Positions 51,801 to 64,000 of a stretch of 64,000 bases of DNA are shown here, piece by piece; the stretch's first letter is position 1, and each line of letters starts with the position of its first letter. Under the pieces are notes generated by a model. The model had not been told where the DNA came from and ran no database searches. It saw only the letters and a program-made list of their open reading frames with translations. The translations under genes and the position numbers were made by a program. Source of the stretch: Syngnathus acus (Eukaryota > Chordata > Actinopteri > Syngnathiformes > Syngnathidae). The stretch is taken from the NCBI RefSeq assembly GCF_901709675.1, contig NC_051087.1, positions 545,001 to 609,000 on the forward strand. The letters run 5' to 3'.

Positions 51801-52753
51801 TGCCGGCACTCCGCCATTTTAGCCCTTTTGGTGCACCGCATGTTTTTGTTTTGTAATCAGTCGTCTACATTCAGACACTAGCAGCTCCAAAGTCCCGTTT
51901 CCACCAAGCGGCGCCGAGGTACGGTACCAATGCAAATCCATTTGGGTTTTCGGGGTCAAACGTCTCGACGCGCCCACCGAGGAAGTCACGCGTACCGACA
52001 AATAATCATTCCTAACCGTGAAGGAAGTGAAAGGTACAAACTTATGACTCATCCAATGTCGCAATCGGTGAGGACACACAAGTTCTGGTTTTTGGTCTTC
52101 ACCTGACCGCCAAGGGAACAAAAGGTGGCAACATCATTGATACCAACTCCAAATTCCCAAATTTGGCTTTGTGGCACTCAAAGCGCCAACGTTGTCCAGA
52201 GTCTCGACCTAACCATGAAGCTAGTCAAACAAACTGACGTAGTAGTGAGCTAAACAACTGGAACGGGCTCACTTTCAGATCCAACAAAATCCCAAGACCC
52301 GTTTCCAGCAAGCAGCCGTACGCTTTGCTCTTCCTTTGTCCTAAATGTCGGCCAAAAGTCAAACACGGGTCTCAATGTCGACAGTGCGTGGCCGCTTGTG
52401 GGAAAGGTGTCTTTGGAAGACAGATGCACACACAAGATCGCAGACCAGAACCTGGTAATGTCCCAGACCCGACAGAACGCACTCGTCGGTCAATGCTGTT
52501 GTCACCAGAAAAACGTGGACCGGCCACGAGGCGGTTCTTCCCCTTCCGGCGAGCGTCGGCAGGAGGTCCTAGAAGCTTCGGCGACATTTTCCCCGTCATC
52601 TTCCGGAGCCCGATTTCCCCGAATGGGGAAAGACAGGTCGCGCTTTCGACGACCGATCCCGAGCAGTCGAGTGACGGAGAGCAGACGGTTCAAAGACGAG
52701 AGAATTGGGTCATCACAGAACGAGTTCTGACACGATGGGAGGAGAAAAAGGTT
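48828..52753. other. Intergenic region between adap1 and cacna1i
   Basis: No supportable gene was found. Short open frames on both strands have no recognisable domains. Poly-A runs lie near 51361-51376 and 51549-51561, and an AT-rich stretch with ATATAATAT words spans 50920-51010. The cacna1i 3' UTR should occupy the upper end, but no convincing poly-A signal was identified. Confidence 0.4.
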
Positions 52754-55700
52754 TCATCTGTTTTTGCGGGAGTTTGAGTCTCTTTCCAGGCTGCTTTTTG
52801 CGTTCGTCTGCTGACGGCTCAGCGAGAGGCCCGCCTCTTCATCCTGCTGGGGGTGGAGTCCTTTCGTGGGCGGGAGGTGGGGAGTAGAGTCGTACTTCTC
52901 ATTTTGGACCCGAGTGACATTGGACGGGTGACCCCGAGGTGGAGAGATGCCGAAGCCGAGGCCTTCTTGGAGCGCCGCCCTCCCTTCGGGACTGCCGGCG
53001 GCCGATGACGAGTCGCTCTGGGACGGGTGCTGCGGACAGACAAACTTGAGTTTGCGTCAAGTCCGAACAAACAATCCGTAATGTGACCTTGAGCTCAGCG
53101 ATACCGTTCCATCCTAATGAGCAAACACAATCATTGTGCAACTAACCAATGAGATAAGACAAGCTGACAAACAAACAAGCTAACAAACAAAGTGAGAACC
53201 AAACTAGCCAACAAGCAAGCAAATTGCGCAACTCACCAGACATCACGCGGATGACCAACAGAAGACTGACGTAAACTAGTGAGTAAACAACCAAGCTCGC
53301 TAGCTAGCTAAATAACCAAAGCTAATCAAGCAACACAAGGCACAAATGAAAACAATTCATCAACAAATGAAATTGGAGCTTTAAAATATCCGATCTACCA
53401 AATATTACGGAACTGTATTTTTCTTCTGATCCTAGTTTGTTTTGTATGCTACGCCGTTTAAGCTTCACGTACGAGCACCCCGCCGCCCCCCAACGCAAAT
53501 ATATAGAGGGCAGAGATGGAGAGATTGGGGCAAAAACAATCAAAAGAAGAAGGGAGGAAAGAGCTCTCCACAACAAAGAAGAACGCCCTCGTGACGAGAT
53601 TAAGGAAAAACATGATAACCGGAGAGAAGAATGGCAAAGCGAGCGCCAGCCAAGACCGACAAAGCTGAGCGGCAGCCGTGCTAATTAGCTCGGCACCGAG
53701 CGCTAGCGGATCACAGATGCACTGAGCTTTACAAAGCCGCCAGGTAGAGAGCGAGCGAGCGGGCGTGAGGGAGGGAGGGAAGGAGGGATGGGTCGCCATG
53801 GATACACAAGAACGAAAAAAGACCGGCGGCCCTTTGTTCTTGTTTCAGGCCCACGCCGGCGGAGGGAAGCCACCCCATGCGCATGGATGCATGCGGCTTG
53901 CATGCTCTTCAAGCTAAGTTGGTACATGCCGCGCTAGTTGGGGAGGCTACTGGGCCAGTTAGGCCCAGGACTCCATCCAAATGGAAATTTGCACCTGGAT
54001 GAACACGTCTGCACAATTTCCGGGGTGAATTTCTGACCCCGGAAGACTTTGGTGAAGATGTCAATTCATCCATCCATTCATTCATCCGGTCTTAATACCC
54101 GTGAGTGCGTGGACCCGTTGTTTGCTCCGGGTGAGCGGAGGGACGCCCAGGAGGCCAACCGGGACGGAGGCCCGTCTCCGGGGCCGGCGGCAGGGTGAAA
54201 GAAGTCAGCCGGGAGGTAGAAGAGCGGCGAAGACCCCAGGCCTCCGTCCACGCCGCCGAGGCGCTCACCTGCAAAACGCAATCCCAGTCGGCTTTTCGGG
54301 TGCTCTTGGCTGAGTTTTCTTGCTTTTCTTTGATTTCATTGCTTCAAACTGAAATCACCATTTGGAACCTTCTCATCCCTTGACGGAATATTGTGTAGTT
54401 GTGACGCTCTACGGCACCTGTGCAATGCGCCGGGCTTTGTCGTTCCACTGAGGGCGGACGGACGCTGGTCTCGAAAAGCTGGTGGACCGCTTCCTCTTTG
54501 TCTTTTCCTCCGGAAGGAGCGGAACCAGGGAGCCCCTCGTATTGCCCCTCGTTTGGCAACTCACCTGAACTGTGGGAGTCGCCGCCACTGCTGCCGCCCT
54601 GAAGGAGAAGAGCCACCGTGATGATGGAGACTTTTATGTGTGTGTGTGTGTGTGTGTGTGTACCTGGCTTCCTCCGATCAGCATCTGGTAGCCGGCGTGT
54701 TCATCCAGGCTGAGATCATCGGGCAGTGCTGTAGACGATGATTTGTCAGACAGCTGCTCCGACATCAGTGAGGTCCGCTCCACCTCCGCCAGACGGACCT
54801 GAGAACCCCGGCACCGTCAGCCCCTGGATGTGTGTGTGTGTGCGAGTGTGTGTGTGTTTACCTCCTGCGTGTGCCCGTCACAGTCTTTACAAACAGGAGA
54901 GTAATGATGGAAGACAGAGCCAGACAGGTTGTCAATCATGTCCCCTTCCATCGAGTCTTTAATCAGCAGAGAAACACTGTCCAGCCACTGGCTCTCCTGT
55001 GACACCCAAATAATGGAAGCAGGCCCGGCCGGGCGAGCGCTTTTACTCCAGCAGCGGCAATGACGCTAAATAATATCATTACCTGAGCAGGAGAATAAAG
55101 TCGACATCTGTGGTTGGTGTGTCCGTCCTGAGGAGCGGCACCGCCAGACCCTGCGTCCTTTGGCCCCGCCACGGAAGGTCCGCCCGGGTCCCCGACGGCG
55201 GCGGCGGCGCCTACCGCGCCGGTGGCCCCCGCGATGGCCCCGATGCCTCCCATCATGCAGCACAGGCCGCCCTGGGCCAGCTCCAGCTCGATCTCGGCGT
55301 CCATCTCGGCGTCCTCCTGCGCCTCCTTGTTGGAGTCGTCCAGGTGTTTCATGAGCACGGCGACCACCACGTTGATGAGGACAAACTGAGCCGTCAACAC
55401 GAAGGACACAAAGTACAACGGAGAGATGAACTGGAGCCCCGCGTGGCAGCCGTAGTCGCTGCTCGGACGCCCCGGCGGGCACTCGCGGAGGGTGTCCTGA
55501 GGAGAAGAGGAAAGATCGACCATCAATTTCATTGGATGCAAAGTCCCGTGTTAGCAGAACGTTAGCGTCACATGGCTGAATTCAACCCAGTGGGGAACTG
55601 ATATTAGCATTGGTTCAGCAAAGTTCCTTTCGAGCATCTGTAGCTAATGTTATTACTCAAACCGCAAACTGATAAGTGTCATAGCTATCGTTAGCGTCAT

Positions 55701-57916
55701 ACATGCTTCTGTTAGCATTGCTAGCTAATGATAAAGTTGAATGTCAATTGTTACCACAGAGGCTTTATAAAATGTAAACCTTCATGATGCCGTTCCAGTT
55801 GTCGCCCGTGGAGACCTGGAAGAGCGTGAGGAACGCCATTCCAAAGTTCTCAAACGTGGCGTGACGGCTCATGCCCTCGCACGGATAGTCAAAGTTGCAC
55901 ACTGAGGATGGAAATTTTGGATCAAAATCTTGACAGCGTCCGTACGGGCCGTGGTACTTCTTACCCAGCTCTCCAAAGAGCTCCACGCCGAGAGCAGCGT
56001 AGATGAAGAAGAGCAGCATGAACAGCAGGCCGAGATTTCCAACCTGACGCACACAATCCCGATCATGTCTGTCACCCTGCAGCAACTCAAATCTTGATGG
56101 CAGTTTTCAAACTGCAACTCTACGGTGAAGTTTTCCAAAAGTAAGAACATTTTCTGTTGACCCGACGTTTCTCGGGAGAACCTCCTCGGACAGTGGCCAC
56201 CGATCGTTCTGTAAATGTTAATCAATTTCCGGGAGTTCCCGCAACTGCTCACCTGAGGCAGAGCTTGGACGACAGTATCCAGTAAAGCTCTCATCCCGGT
56301 GGCCATTTTAAGCAACTTCAACACTGCAGAGGGAGAACACACACACACGCACGCACGCACACAAAGTGGAAGATTACACACTGGCTAGAAAAGAGCAACC
56401 GGGACCAGAGAGATTACGAGCGATTGATCAAAATGGGCACTCTCCAATTCCCGCAGGCCCAATTTCTAAAAGCTACCAACGGCTAGCGGGAAGAGAAACA
56501 GTCGAGGGAATTAGTGGAAGTTTTTTTAAATTCACTTTTAAAAAGGAGACTTTTATGTATATATATTCCATTCTTAAAATGACGACTTTATAAAAAGAAA
56601 AAAGCCTTATCATTATGACCTCAAAACATACAATTGTTCACTTCAGGTAAGTGTCAAATTTAGCACAACATCCAAGATAAGCTAACGTTTCTTTTTTAAT
56701 ATGCATAAACAGCACCAAAAAAATGGCGGGATCAGTCAGGGAAGGAGCTAGCGGGTGAGCGCGCTAACACGATCTCCCGCAGGCCCAGACAGACGCTAAA
56801 CATTAGCGTGGGTGATAAAACCGCAAGATGGGTCGCCGGTTAGCCTCCAACTAGCCATCAAACCGCCACCCGGCTCGCTCATTAATTACCGCCAGCTGCC
56901 GTTTGATTAGCGCGCGGCGGCCCCGTTCTGCGCAAAAAGGTCGCGGGGGGATCACGTGCGATGGCCGTAATTATCTCTTATCCAACTCATTTCCGAGTTA
57001 AAGCGGCAAAGCCCGCCGGGCCCGGACGCCGATTGCCAACTCGGTTGGGAATTGAGATGCTAATGCGGCAGATGTAACAAAAGCACAATGTCAGTTAATC
57101 CCGCTAGACCTGAGCTCAGTGAGCATCCAAGATTTCTCACATTTGTTCCAACAGAGCAGAGAAGAAGAAGAAGAATATGTCAATGTGTCATGTGTGTGTG
57201 TGTCTACCTCTCGCTATCCTGAGCACCCTCATGATCCTGATGATGGTGGGATTAATAGGGAGGGAGGCGTTGATCTCAATCTCCTCTAACGTGATGCCCA
57301 TCACAGACAGCAAGACGATGGCCAGGTCCAACTGGTTCCACCTGCAGGGACACACCTGCTGTCAACTTCATCAGAAGTAGCGGCAAGTGGATTGCGAGAG
57401 TCATCCAGGTTAGAGGCTGAGGAGCTCTCTCTTTCCATTATGTTCATTCCCCCAATGAATATTAATGCTAACGATAGCATCGCGCCCGAGGGCCGATTCT
57501 CCGCTCATGAATATTTAGGCCCGTACGGCGAGGGCGCCGTCGCACCCGCCGAGGACCCGGGAGCTCTTTACCTTGTCATCATTTACCAAAGAGATGACAT
57601 TTGACTCGTCCTTTTTGCCTTTGATGAAATAAGACCAAGACGGACGGGCAAGTGTGCAGCCTTCAATCCAGCAAAATGTGAAACACGCAACAACAGAAAA
57701 AGCTTGCTCTGGAGCGCCCGCCTTTCTAAAAACGGAGCAGCAGATGTAATCATGAAGATTTCCTCAGTGAGAACTTGCGCAGCAGCAGCTGCTCCATGCG
57801 GCGGACGGCAAATGACTCTGTCGATATTGAGATCCATTAAGTTCTATTTTTTGCACCTGCACAGCTTTGGCGTGGGTGTAAAAAAATAAATAAATAAATT
57901 ATATATATATACACAC

Positions 57917-57957
<41 letters not shown>

Positions 57958-60900
57958 TATGAGTCCTGCACACACACAAAAAAAAGGACAACACAAATGT
58001 CATCACCAGTTTGTTGCCCAACTGAAGAAGACATTTTGGTCCAAATGGATGAGTCACACGTGGCTTTTAATCATCCATCTCTGAAGCTGAAAAACAAATG
58101 CTTAAAAAAATCTCAAATTGAAAGCAGCGCGCACCCCCGCAAGTCAGATGAGCTGAGGATTCCAGTTTGTCCTTTTATGGCGAGTCATCAAATTTCATGG
58201 CCATCTTCTGCCCAGACTCAATTAGAAGCGCTGAAAATCTTTCCAATCTGCTCTTTCTAATTTGATCATGATGAGAACACTCCAAATGTGAGAAAAGGCT
58301 TTTTTTTCTTTTTCTCGGCCACGATTGGCTTCGGGGGACGACTAAACTCGGACTTTTTCAAACCGCTCACGCCTGACCCGCCCGGCTGAAACCGGTCCTC
58401 GTCATACCTGTCCTTGAAGAAACGTCGAAATCCAAAGGCCACCAGCTTCAGAGTGGCTTCAATGACAAAGGTGGACGTAAAGAAGTAGTTGCAGTACTTC
58501 AGCGCCGTCTCCAGAGACTAAGACAAACAAGACAGTCAGGAGGGATTGGCTGCAGGGCCCGGAATGTCGTGAGATGTTGGCTCCTTCAACCACATGATGG
58601 ATTACCTGAGGTTGGCTGTAGTGCTCCAGTGACATGGTGATGACGTTGATGCAGATGATGAAGGTGATGACCAAGTCCAGGTAGTGGCTGGTGCACAAAG
58701 TATGGATGGACAGTCGAGTCGGCCCGTAGGAGGCGTAGTAAGGGAGCTTCTGGGCTTCTGCACACAATGGAAAGAATGTTGCAGTGGCGGAGCTGCTCCA
58801 TGCTCTTTGAGGAACAAAAATTGCTAGCTACTGTTTGTGCATGTGTGCTAGCATGTTTTTCAGTGTTTTCTTACTGCGCCTCTTCTTCTCCATGCGCCGA
58901 TGGCGCTTCTCCTCGCGCCGCCTGGCCTCCTCCACCTCCTGGTGTTGCCGACACTTGTGGAAGTTCTCCACCACCACGCCCACAAACATGTTGAGCACAA
59001 AGAAGCTGACGATGAGCAGGAAGGAGATGAAGTAGAGAAGCATCCACGGGTTGTTGTTGATCACCGGCTGCAAGTGAGGGCGACAACGGCGAGTTAAGAT
59101 GCATACGGTATGTTAGGCTAGGCTAGGCTCCTTTTTTCATGAGCGTGATCATTAAGATTGTTCAGGATCCTCGAACCCTAACACACCAAACCCCTAAAAT
59201 GAATGACCTCATTGTTACGAATGCTAAATGCCAAACCTCAACTAGCGCTAACACCGGCGCTAATCGTGATTGTAAACTCCTCGACGTCATTCATCGAGCT
59301 ATTTGAAAAAAGGAAAGTGAAATTGCTACCATAGCCGACTACGGAGCCAATCCTCACAAAGTGAAGGTGGACCTGGGAAACTTTTTTTTTTTTTCTCCTC
59401 CTCTCAAGTATGCCGTATAATATGCTATCCCGCATTTCATCTTTTTAAAAGTCCAATCACTGTCCGGTTTCTATAGAAGTGTCAGCCAATTACCTAAAGC
59501 CAAGCGGCCAGCCCTGCGCCAAAAAAAAAAAAGGCATCTTCCATTGAAATATATAATTTATGAGCATATAATACATGCAGAAGATTGGAAAAGGAGCGGG
59601 TGAAAGTTATTACGCTGCACCATTAACAAACAACAATCCCGGATTGAGTGTCACAAAAAAGCGGCGGACGTGCAATTGTGTGAGAACGAGATGAAAGCTA
59701 AAATTGGATTCGTCTCTTTTTTTTTTCCTTTCTTCTGACGGACGGAAGAAAGGACGTTATTTCCTTCATGGCCTCCGCTTGAGGGTTAGGTAAACAAACG
59801 TTCAGGCAACTTTGGCGAGCGTTGACATTTCCAAGTGGCGGAATATTTGCAATTTCAAATGAATTCACCTGCTGGTCGATGCCCACCGCGTCCAGTCCGT
59901 GATACATGATGTTCACCCAACCGTCTTTGGAGGCCAGAACAAACAAGGACATCAGAGCCTTTGGGACGTGAGGCAAAAGCACACGTCGGACTCGAGTTCT
60001 TCAGCTCTCAAAGAATCCGTCGCTTCGTACCTGGCCGAGATTGTCAAAGTTATATTTGTGATGCACCCATCGGTAGCTGGCAGCCAGGCAGTCCGACTTG
60101 TTGGTGATGTTCTTCACGTCCGGCCCCACGCAGTAGTAGAACTTGCCTTTGAACAGCTGCACGCACGCACGCACAAACACACGCACACACGCTTGTTGTT
60201 GTGGCTTTTTGTGAAGCGCTTCCATAATTAGCAGCCGACGCAGCAGCTCCAGCGCACACATGAAAGAGTCCGACTGAGCGACAGCCTGCTTTTCCCTCGT
60301 GAGGAGGATTGTCAGTCAGTCAAAAGCGCGATGGAAACGCTGAGAAGAAAAGCAGGGTGGCGCCGGGCCGCAGAGGAAAAGCAACTTTTCAAGACGGAGG
60401 CTCAACACGGACCCTCTACGGCCGGCCCATTCCCTCGCTCTTCTCCGTCTACCTGAACTCCGAGAATTCCAAAGATGATGAAGAAGGCGCAGCAGATGAG
60501 GACGATATTGCCGATGGGCTTGAGGGAGGTAATGAGGGTCTCCACCACCAGCTTCAGACCGGGAGCTCTGCTAATGACCCTACCAGGGAGCAGAGAGAGC
60601 TTGCGGTGAGCTTTGGTTCAGGTTAAGCGCACCTCGGGATGCCGACCTGAGGGGTCGCAACGTCCGCAGTAGTCTGAGGACGCGGAGCACGCCGAGGATT
60701 TTAGCGCCGCCCGCCATGGACACCACGATGTCGACGAGCGAGACGAAGACCAGGAAGCCGTCCAGGATGTTCCAGCTGCTCCGCAGGTAGGCCGTCTCGC
60801 CCAGGTACAGGCCCATGGACACCACCTGCGGAGACGATGAGGAGAGCAAGCACGGCGGGTGAGACTACGTTCTCGTGTTAACGTCTCCTTTCCAGATTAG

Positions 60901-63900
60901 GCTCCGTTTTTTTCTTTTGTTTTCTTTCACGGTGCTCGATGAGACGCAGGGCAGCGCACGACGTGGGAGTTTAGAAGAGACATGAAAGCAGCTTCTTTGT
61001 ATGTGAGACTTTGGGGTTCGGGAGCTCGTGGAGAACATTTTAGAAAATCACCAAAACATTTGCTGCCAGGCTCCACTCAGACCTTAGAGGCGTCATTGGC
61101 AGCGAATGGCTTCAAAGTCATTCCTATGCTGAAAACATTTTTCTCTTGATTTCAGAACTACTTTGAGTCCAATGTGGCTGACGTCAAGTGAGTCAGATGC
61201 AATCGTGGCAGGCTGTTGGCGATGCAGCAAAAACTCCACAGTTGACGGCGGGCACGCACGCACGCACGGGCTTCTTTTCATCCCGTCTTTCTTGCCAAGC
61301 TCACGCAGACATCCAGGCCATGTTACAAATCCGTCAACATTGAGCTCACGTGAGCGAGGAATAAGAATATCCTGGGGAGCCGTGCGGGCATCCCAAAGAC
61401 TGTGACGGGGGGGGGGGGGGAATAAAGGCTTTTGTTGGGGACGGGCGTCACTTGACACCTGCCAACGCTCGCTCGTGAGAAAAGTGTCAAGCGGGAACGC
61501 AACGCTGCCTGCTTCCTCCGGGGGAAACAAAGAGAATGGCGGAAAACGACGACGAATTCTGTCACGAGGTTTTTCGGGAAACAACAGTCAAACTTTTTTT
61601 TCTTTTCTTCAAATGTAGCATCACAAGCACACGCTCTCAAATGCACAATCGCAGCTCAGCTCAACGACCATTAACACACTTTGGCTTGCGGATGTGTTAA
61701 AAGCATCTTTCTTTGCTTTTTCACTTGAAAGAAGCAAAATAAAAAAATGCTAGAGACCTTCATTTAGTTCATCTTGATGAATTTCTCTCTTCAAAGGGAG
61801 ATCAATGTGCTCCCACTGTTTCGAATTAGAAGCCTGCGTGCGATCGAGGCTGTGCGCATCATTTTGCAGTGTGTGTGTGTGTGTGTGTTGATAGCTTTTG
61901 TGTTTTGAGCTTGATATTGAAGTGAAAGCTTTGTAAAATGCTGTCGTCAGGAAAAATAGCCAGTGTGGCCTGGGAACGCAGGATGCTAACAGGATGCTAA
62001 CAGGATGCTAACAGGTCGCTAACAGGTCGCTAGGTCAGCGCTCGGCAGGATTCAAACAAACGGAGAAGTCGCCTCGCTGTGTTCCGGGCAGCGTTACGAG
62101 AGAGCAACCTCGACAACCTCGCAAACATGCGAGGAACAAACTTATTAAGGACGTGCTAGCAACCCGTGAACTTTGCCTCGCCTCCCGCTACCATAAACAT
62201 CTCCCGCCAAGAATTAGCGGCGCCCTTGATAACGGATGAATAATAGATAAGAGCGCACTTGCCGGATTAAGAGTGTTTGCTGCCATTAGCGGGAGAAGCT
62301 AAAGAGGTGCGAGAGCCCGCTAATGCACTTGAAGAATGGATGGCCACTTACCTTGAGAGTCATTTCAGCCACAAAGATGGCAGTGAAGGCGTAGTTGGAA
62401 AGGGTGAGGAGAAGCCGTTCCTGCGACACACAACGAGAGCTCAAGTGAGAAGGACAAATGGAAAGGAAAAGCATGTCGGCATACAAAAAAAAAAAACACG
62501 GGGAAAATAGCTTTTTTTTTCCCGAAAATGCTTGTCAGCCGAAATGGACGTGACGACGGCCTCAAGAGAGCGCCGGCGATTAATATCGGCAGATACTTTG
62601 AAATAAGGTCCATTTGGGCCCGCTGCTTCAGGCCACACCAGCAATTTTTAGCCTGCGGATCAAAACAGATGGACCTCCAGCCCAGCGGACGTCCAAAGCG
62701 ATCAAGTAAGAGGCCATAAGAGTAAATCACGTTACCAGGCTGCCTTGAAGGATCCTGGGCCTCTCCAGAGCCACCGTGATGCAATTGAGGAAGATGAAAA
62801 CCAGGACCACGTAGTCAAAAAGCTTGTGAGCAATGATGGACTGGCAGAGGGCCCGGAACCTGGCCGGCCGGCCGCCCAGCGGGCAGGGGGAGAAAAACCA
62901 CAAGAGACAATCCCAGATTTGTTCCTTTCGTAACATCGAAGATGACATCAGGCAACTCGGATGGATGGATGGATGGATGGATGGCTTTTCATCTCATCAA
63001 GATCGGATACCATTGCGCGGTTGGAACAAAGTTTACCATACCATGCCATGTGATACCATGCGTGACAATTGTGAGCAATGAGACGGAATTTGGAGAAAGA
63101 AAGAGAGAAAGAAAGAAAGAATAAGCCACCACCGGTGTGTCCCCGGGTATCGCAGACAGGATCCCCTCCGACGTGGCATCGTTTGTTTGCCGATGGCACG
63201 AGCGGATGACAAACACGCCATAAAATAGCACCTCGACAGATGGCGGGCGCCAGCGAGCCAAAGGCAGCCCGCCTGCCCGCCCGTCTCCCTCGAGTGGCCC
63301 TGACGCCAAGCCTTGGGGGGGCACTGTGGAGAGGAAGCCATTTTGATTGTTTTCAAGGTTCCCAATTAGAATCCCAAAGGCGGGCTTTTAAATGAGCTTG
63401 ACGCTTTGGAAAGCTCCTCCCGCCGACGTCGGCAGGTGGCAAATCTCAAGAGTTTGCCGGCTGATTTGATCAAAGACGAACAAACGAGCTGGCTGATGAT
63501 GACAATGATGACGAAGATGATAGAAAGCGTCAGCAAAACGTCCGGCTCACTTGTTTTGCGGGGAGAAGAGGTAGACGGACCAGTCCTCTCGGCTTTGGCA
63601 CCAGTCGGGCTTGTACACCTCGGCCATCTTCTGCGTGCGGAAACAAAGACCCTGCAAAAAAAGGACCGACTTTGACTGCTTCCAGTTGAAACTTGGGCTT
63701 TTGGCTTTCACACCCATATTAATGCTTCAAGTTGGGCTTTGTGGACAATTCCGTTTCAAACAAAAGTTGCCCTTTCAAACAAAGCACCCACATAGTCCGT
63801 CTCTTCATCCAGATCTGCTCGTTCTTTGCGCGCGTTGACTTGCGGGAAAACGTCAACCATCAGCCGGCCGTGAGGTCCCGGAGTCTTTCCGTTACAGTCC

Positions 63901-64000
63901 CGGCGCTCCGTCCCGCCGCCGCCGCTCCCCGTCCCGGAAGCCCCCGTCACCGAGCCCCTGCTGCTTCTCTTCCGGGAGTCGGCGCGAGCCGGTCGGCCCC
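52754..64000 (-). CDS. cacna1i: T-type calcium channel alpha-1I (Cav3.3), C-terminal half, 5' part beyond the right edge
   Basis: Exons: 64000-63792 (partial), 63651-63551, 62859-62736, 62420-62352, 60825-60647, 60579-60453, 60156-60031, 59958-59869, 59067-58875, 58757-58606, 58517-58408, 57341-57208, 56323-56253, 56043-55965, 55901-55780, 55496-55083, 54996-54862, 54798-54664, 54598-54565, 54268-54124 and 53029-52754. They join in frame from the end of the II-III linker through domains III and IV to the C-terminus. Visible: domain III S4 ([19 protein letters not shown]), filter Asp in SKDGW (III) and in STGDNW (IV), consistent with the EEDD filter of low-voltage-activated channels; III-IV linker [10 protein letters not shown]; tail with ADFFHP and SWASLRSP, words I associate with Cav3.3. 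The last exons are the least certain, and a conserved tail segment known in mammals (EMEEIPFNPVRSWL) was not found. Human CACNA1I is on 22q13.1. Confidence 0.93.
54632..54661. repeat. (TG)n microsatellite in a cacna1i intron
   Basis: About 13 TG units lie directly against the donor site of the exon ending at 54664. On the coding strand the intron begins GTACACACAC, so the repeat starts within the splice donor region. Confidence 0.85.
55902..55964 (-). other. 63-nt in-frame mini-intron of cacna1i in the domain IV pore region
   Basis: Removing GTAAGA…CCTCAG joins …VELFGEL to [14 protein letters not shown], which matches the human arrangement (VELFGKLVCNDENPCEG). The intron length is a multiple of three and it contains no stop codon, so the unspliced frame stays open and would insert 21 residues between S5 and the pore helix of domain IV. 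Confidence 0.85.
57899..57953. repeat. (AT)n/(AC)n microsatellite in a cacna1i intron
   Basis: An AT run passes into about 13 AC units. It lies in the 1066-nt intron between the exons at 58408 and 57341. Confidence 0.9.
61977..62032. repeat. 11-bp tandem repeat of GCTAACAG type
   Basis: GGATGCTAACA is repeated three times and followed by two GGTCGCTAACA-type units. It lies in the largest visible cacna1i intron (60826-62351). The unit contains the GCTAAC word that is scattered through the whole window. Confidence 0.8.
62961..62985. repeat. (ATGG)n microsatellite in a cacna1i intron
   Basis: Six tandem copies of ATGG lie in the intron between the exons at 63551 and 62859. The complementary (CATC)n repeat occurs at about 41546-41577 in the galectin gene's first intron. 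Confidence 0.85.

Overview
The window looks like a gene-containing stretch of a compact teleost fish genome, probably a percomorph. The gene families are vertebrate, all but the single-exon receptor are split by GT-AG (and a few GC-AG) introns, many introns are only 58-105 nt, microsatellites are abundant, and a hAT-type DNA transposon and LINE remnants are present. No prokaryotic or viral genes were seen.

Layout. Positions 1-12969 are almost gene-free, with one possible small exon at 1159-1216, an 80-bp minisatellite and a long (GA)n tract. elfn2 lies on the plus strand at 13171-16666 in four coding exons, with a 5' UTR exon carrying two upstream ORFs. Positions 16667-35929 hold no recognised gene. 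They contain GGGTC palindromes, a 71-bp TTAA-bounded MITE, about 2.7 kb of a decayed repeat, a TAAT-rich segment, and a 3531-bp hAT-like element with an 8-bp target-site duplication and internal foldback arrays.

From 35930 the window is gene-dense: gtpbp1 (minus, 13 exons, complete), a galectin-2-like gene (plus, 4 exons, complete, TATA promoter and poly-A signal), a urotensin II receptor gene (minus, single exon), adap1 (minus, 11 exons, complete), a LINE RNase H fragment, and the 3' part of the T-type calcium channel gene cacna1i (minus, 21 exons seen, 5' part beyond the right edge).

The genes do not form an operon or a pathway. Their linkage is informative: from memory, ELFN2, GTPBP1, LGALS1/2 and CACNA1I all lie on human 22q13.1, while ADAP1 sits beside ELFN1 on 7p22.3 and UTS2R is on 17q25.3. 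The block therefore looks like a 22q13.1-type region that also carries an ADAP1-type and a UTS2R-type gene. The observations most worth checking are the intron-interrupted elfn2 coding sequence with direct repeats at its splice sites, the foldback hAT element, a 5' splice site that is the first unit of a (GTGA)n microsatellite, a minisatellite spanning the elfn2 stop codon, and a 63-nt in-frame mini-intron in the channel pore region. All calls come from reading the sequence and recalled family features; no database search was run.
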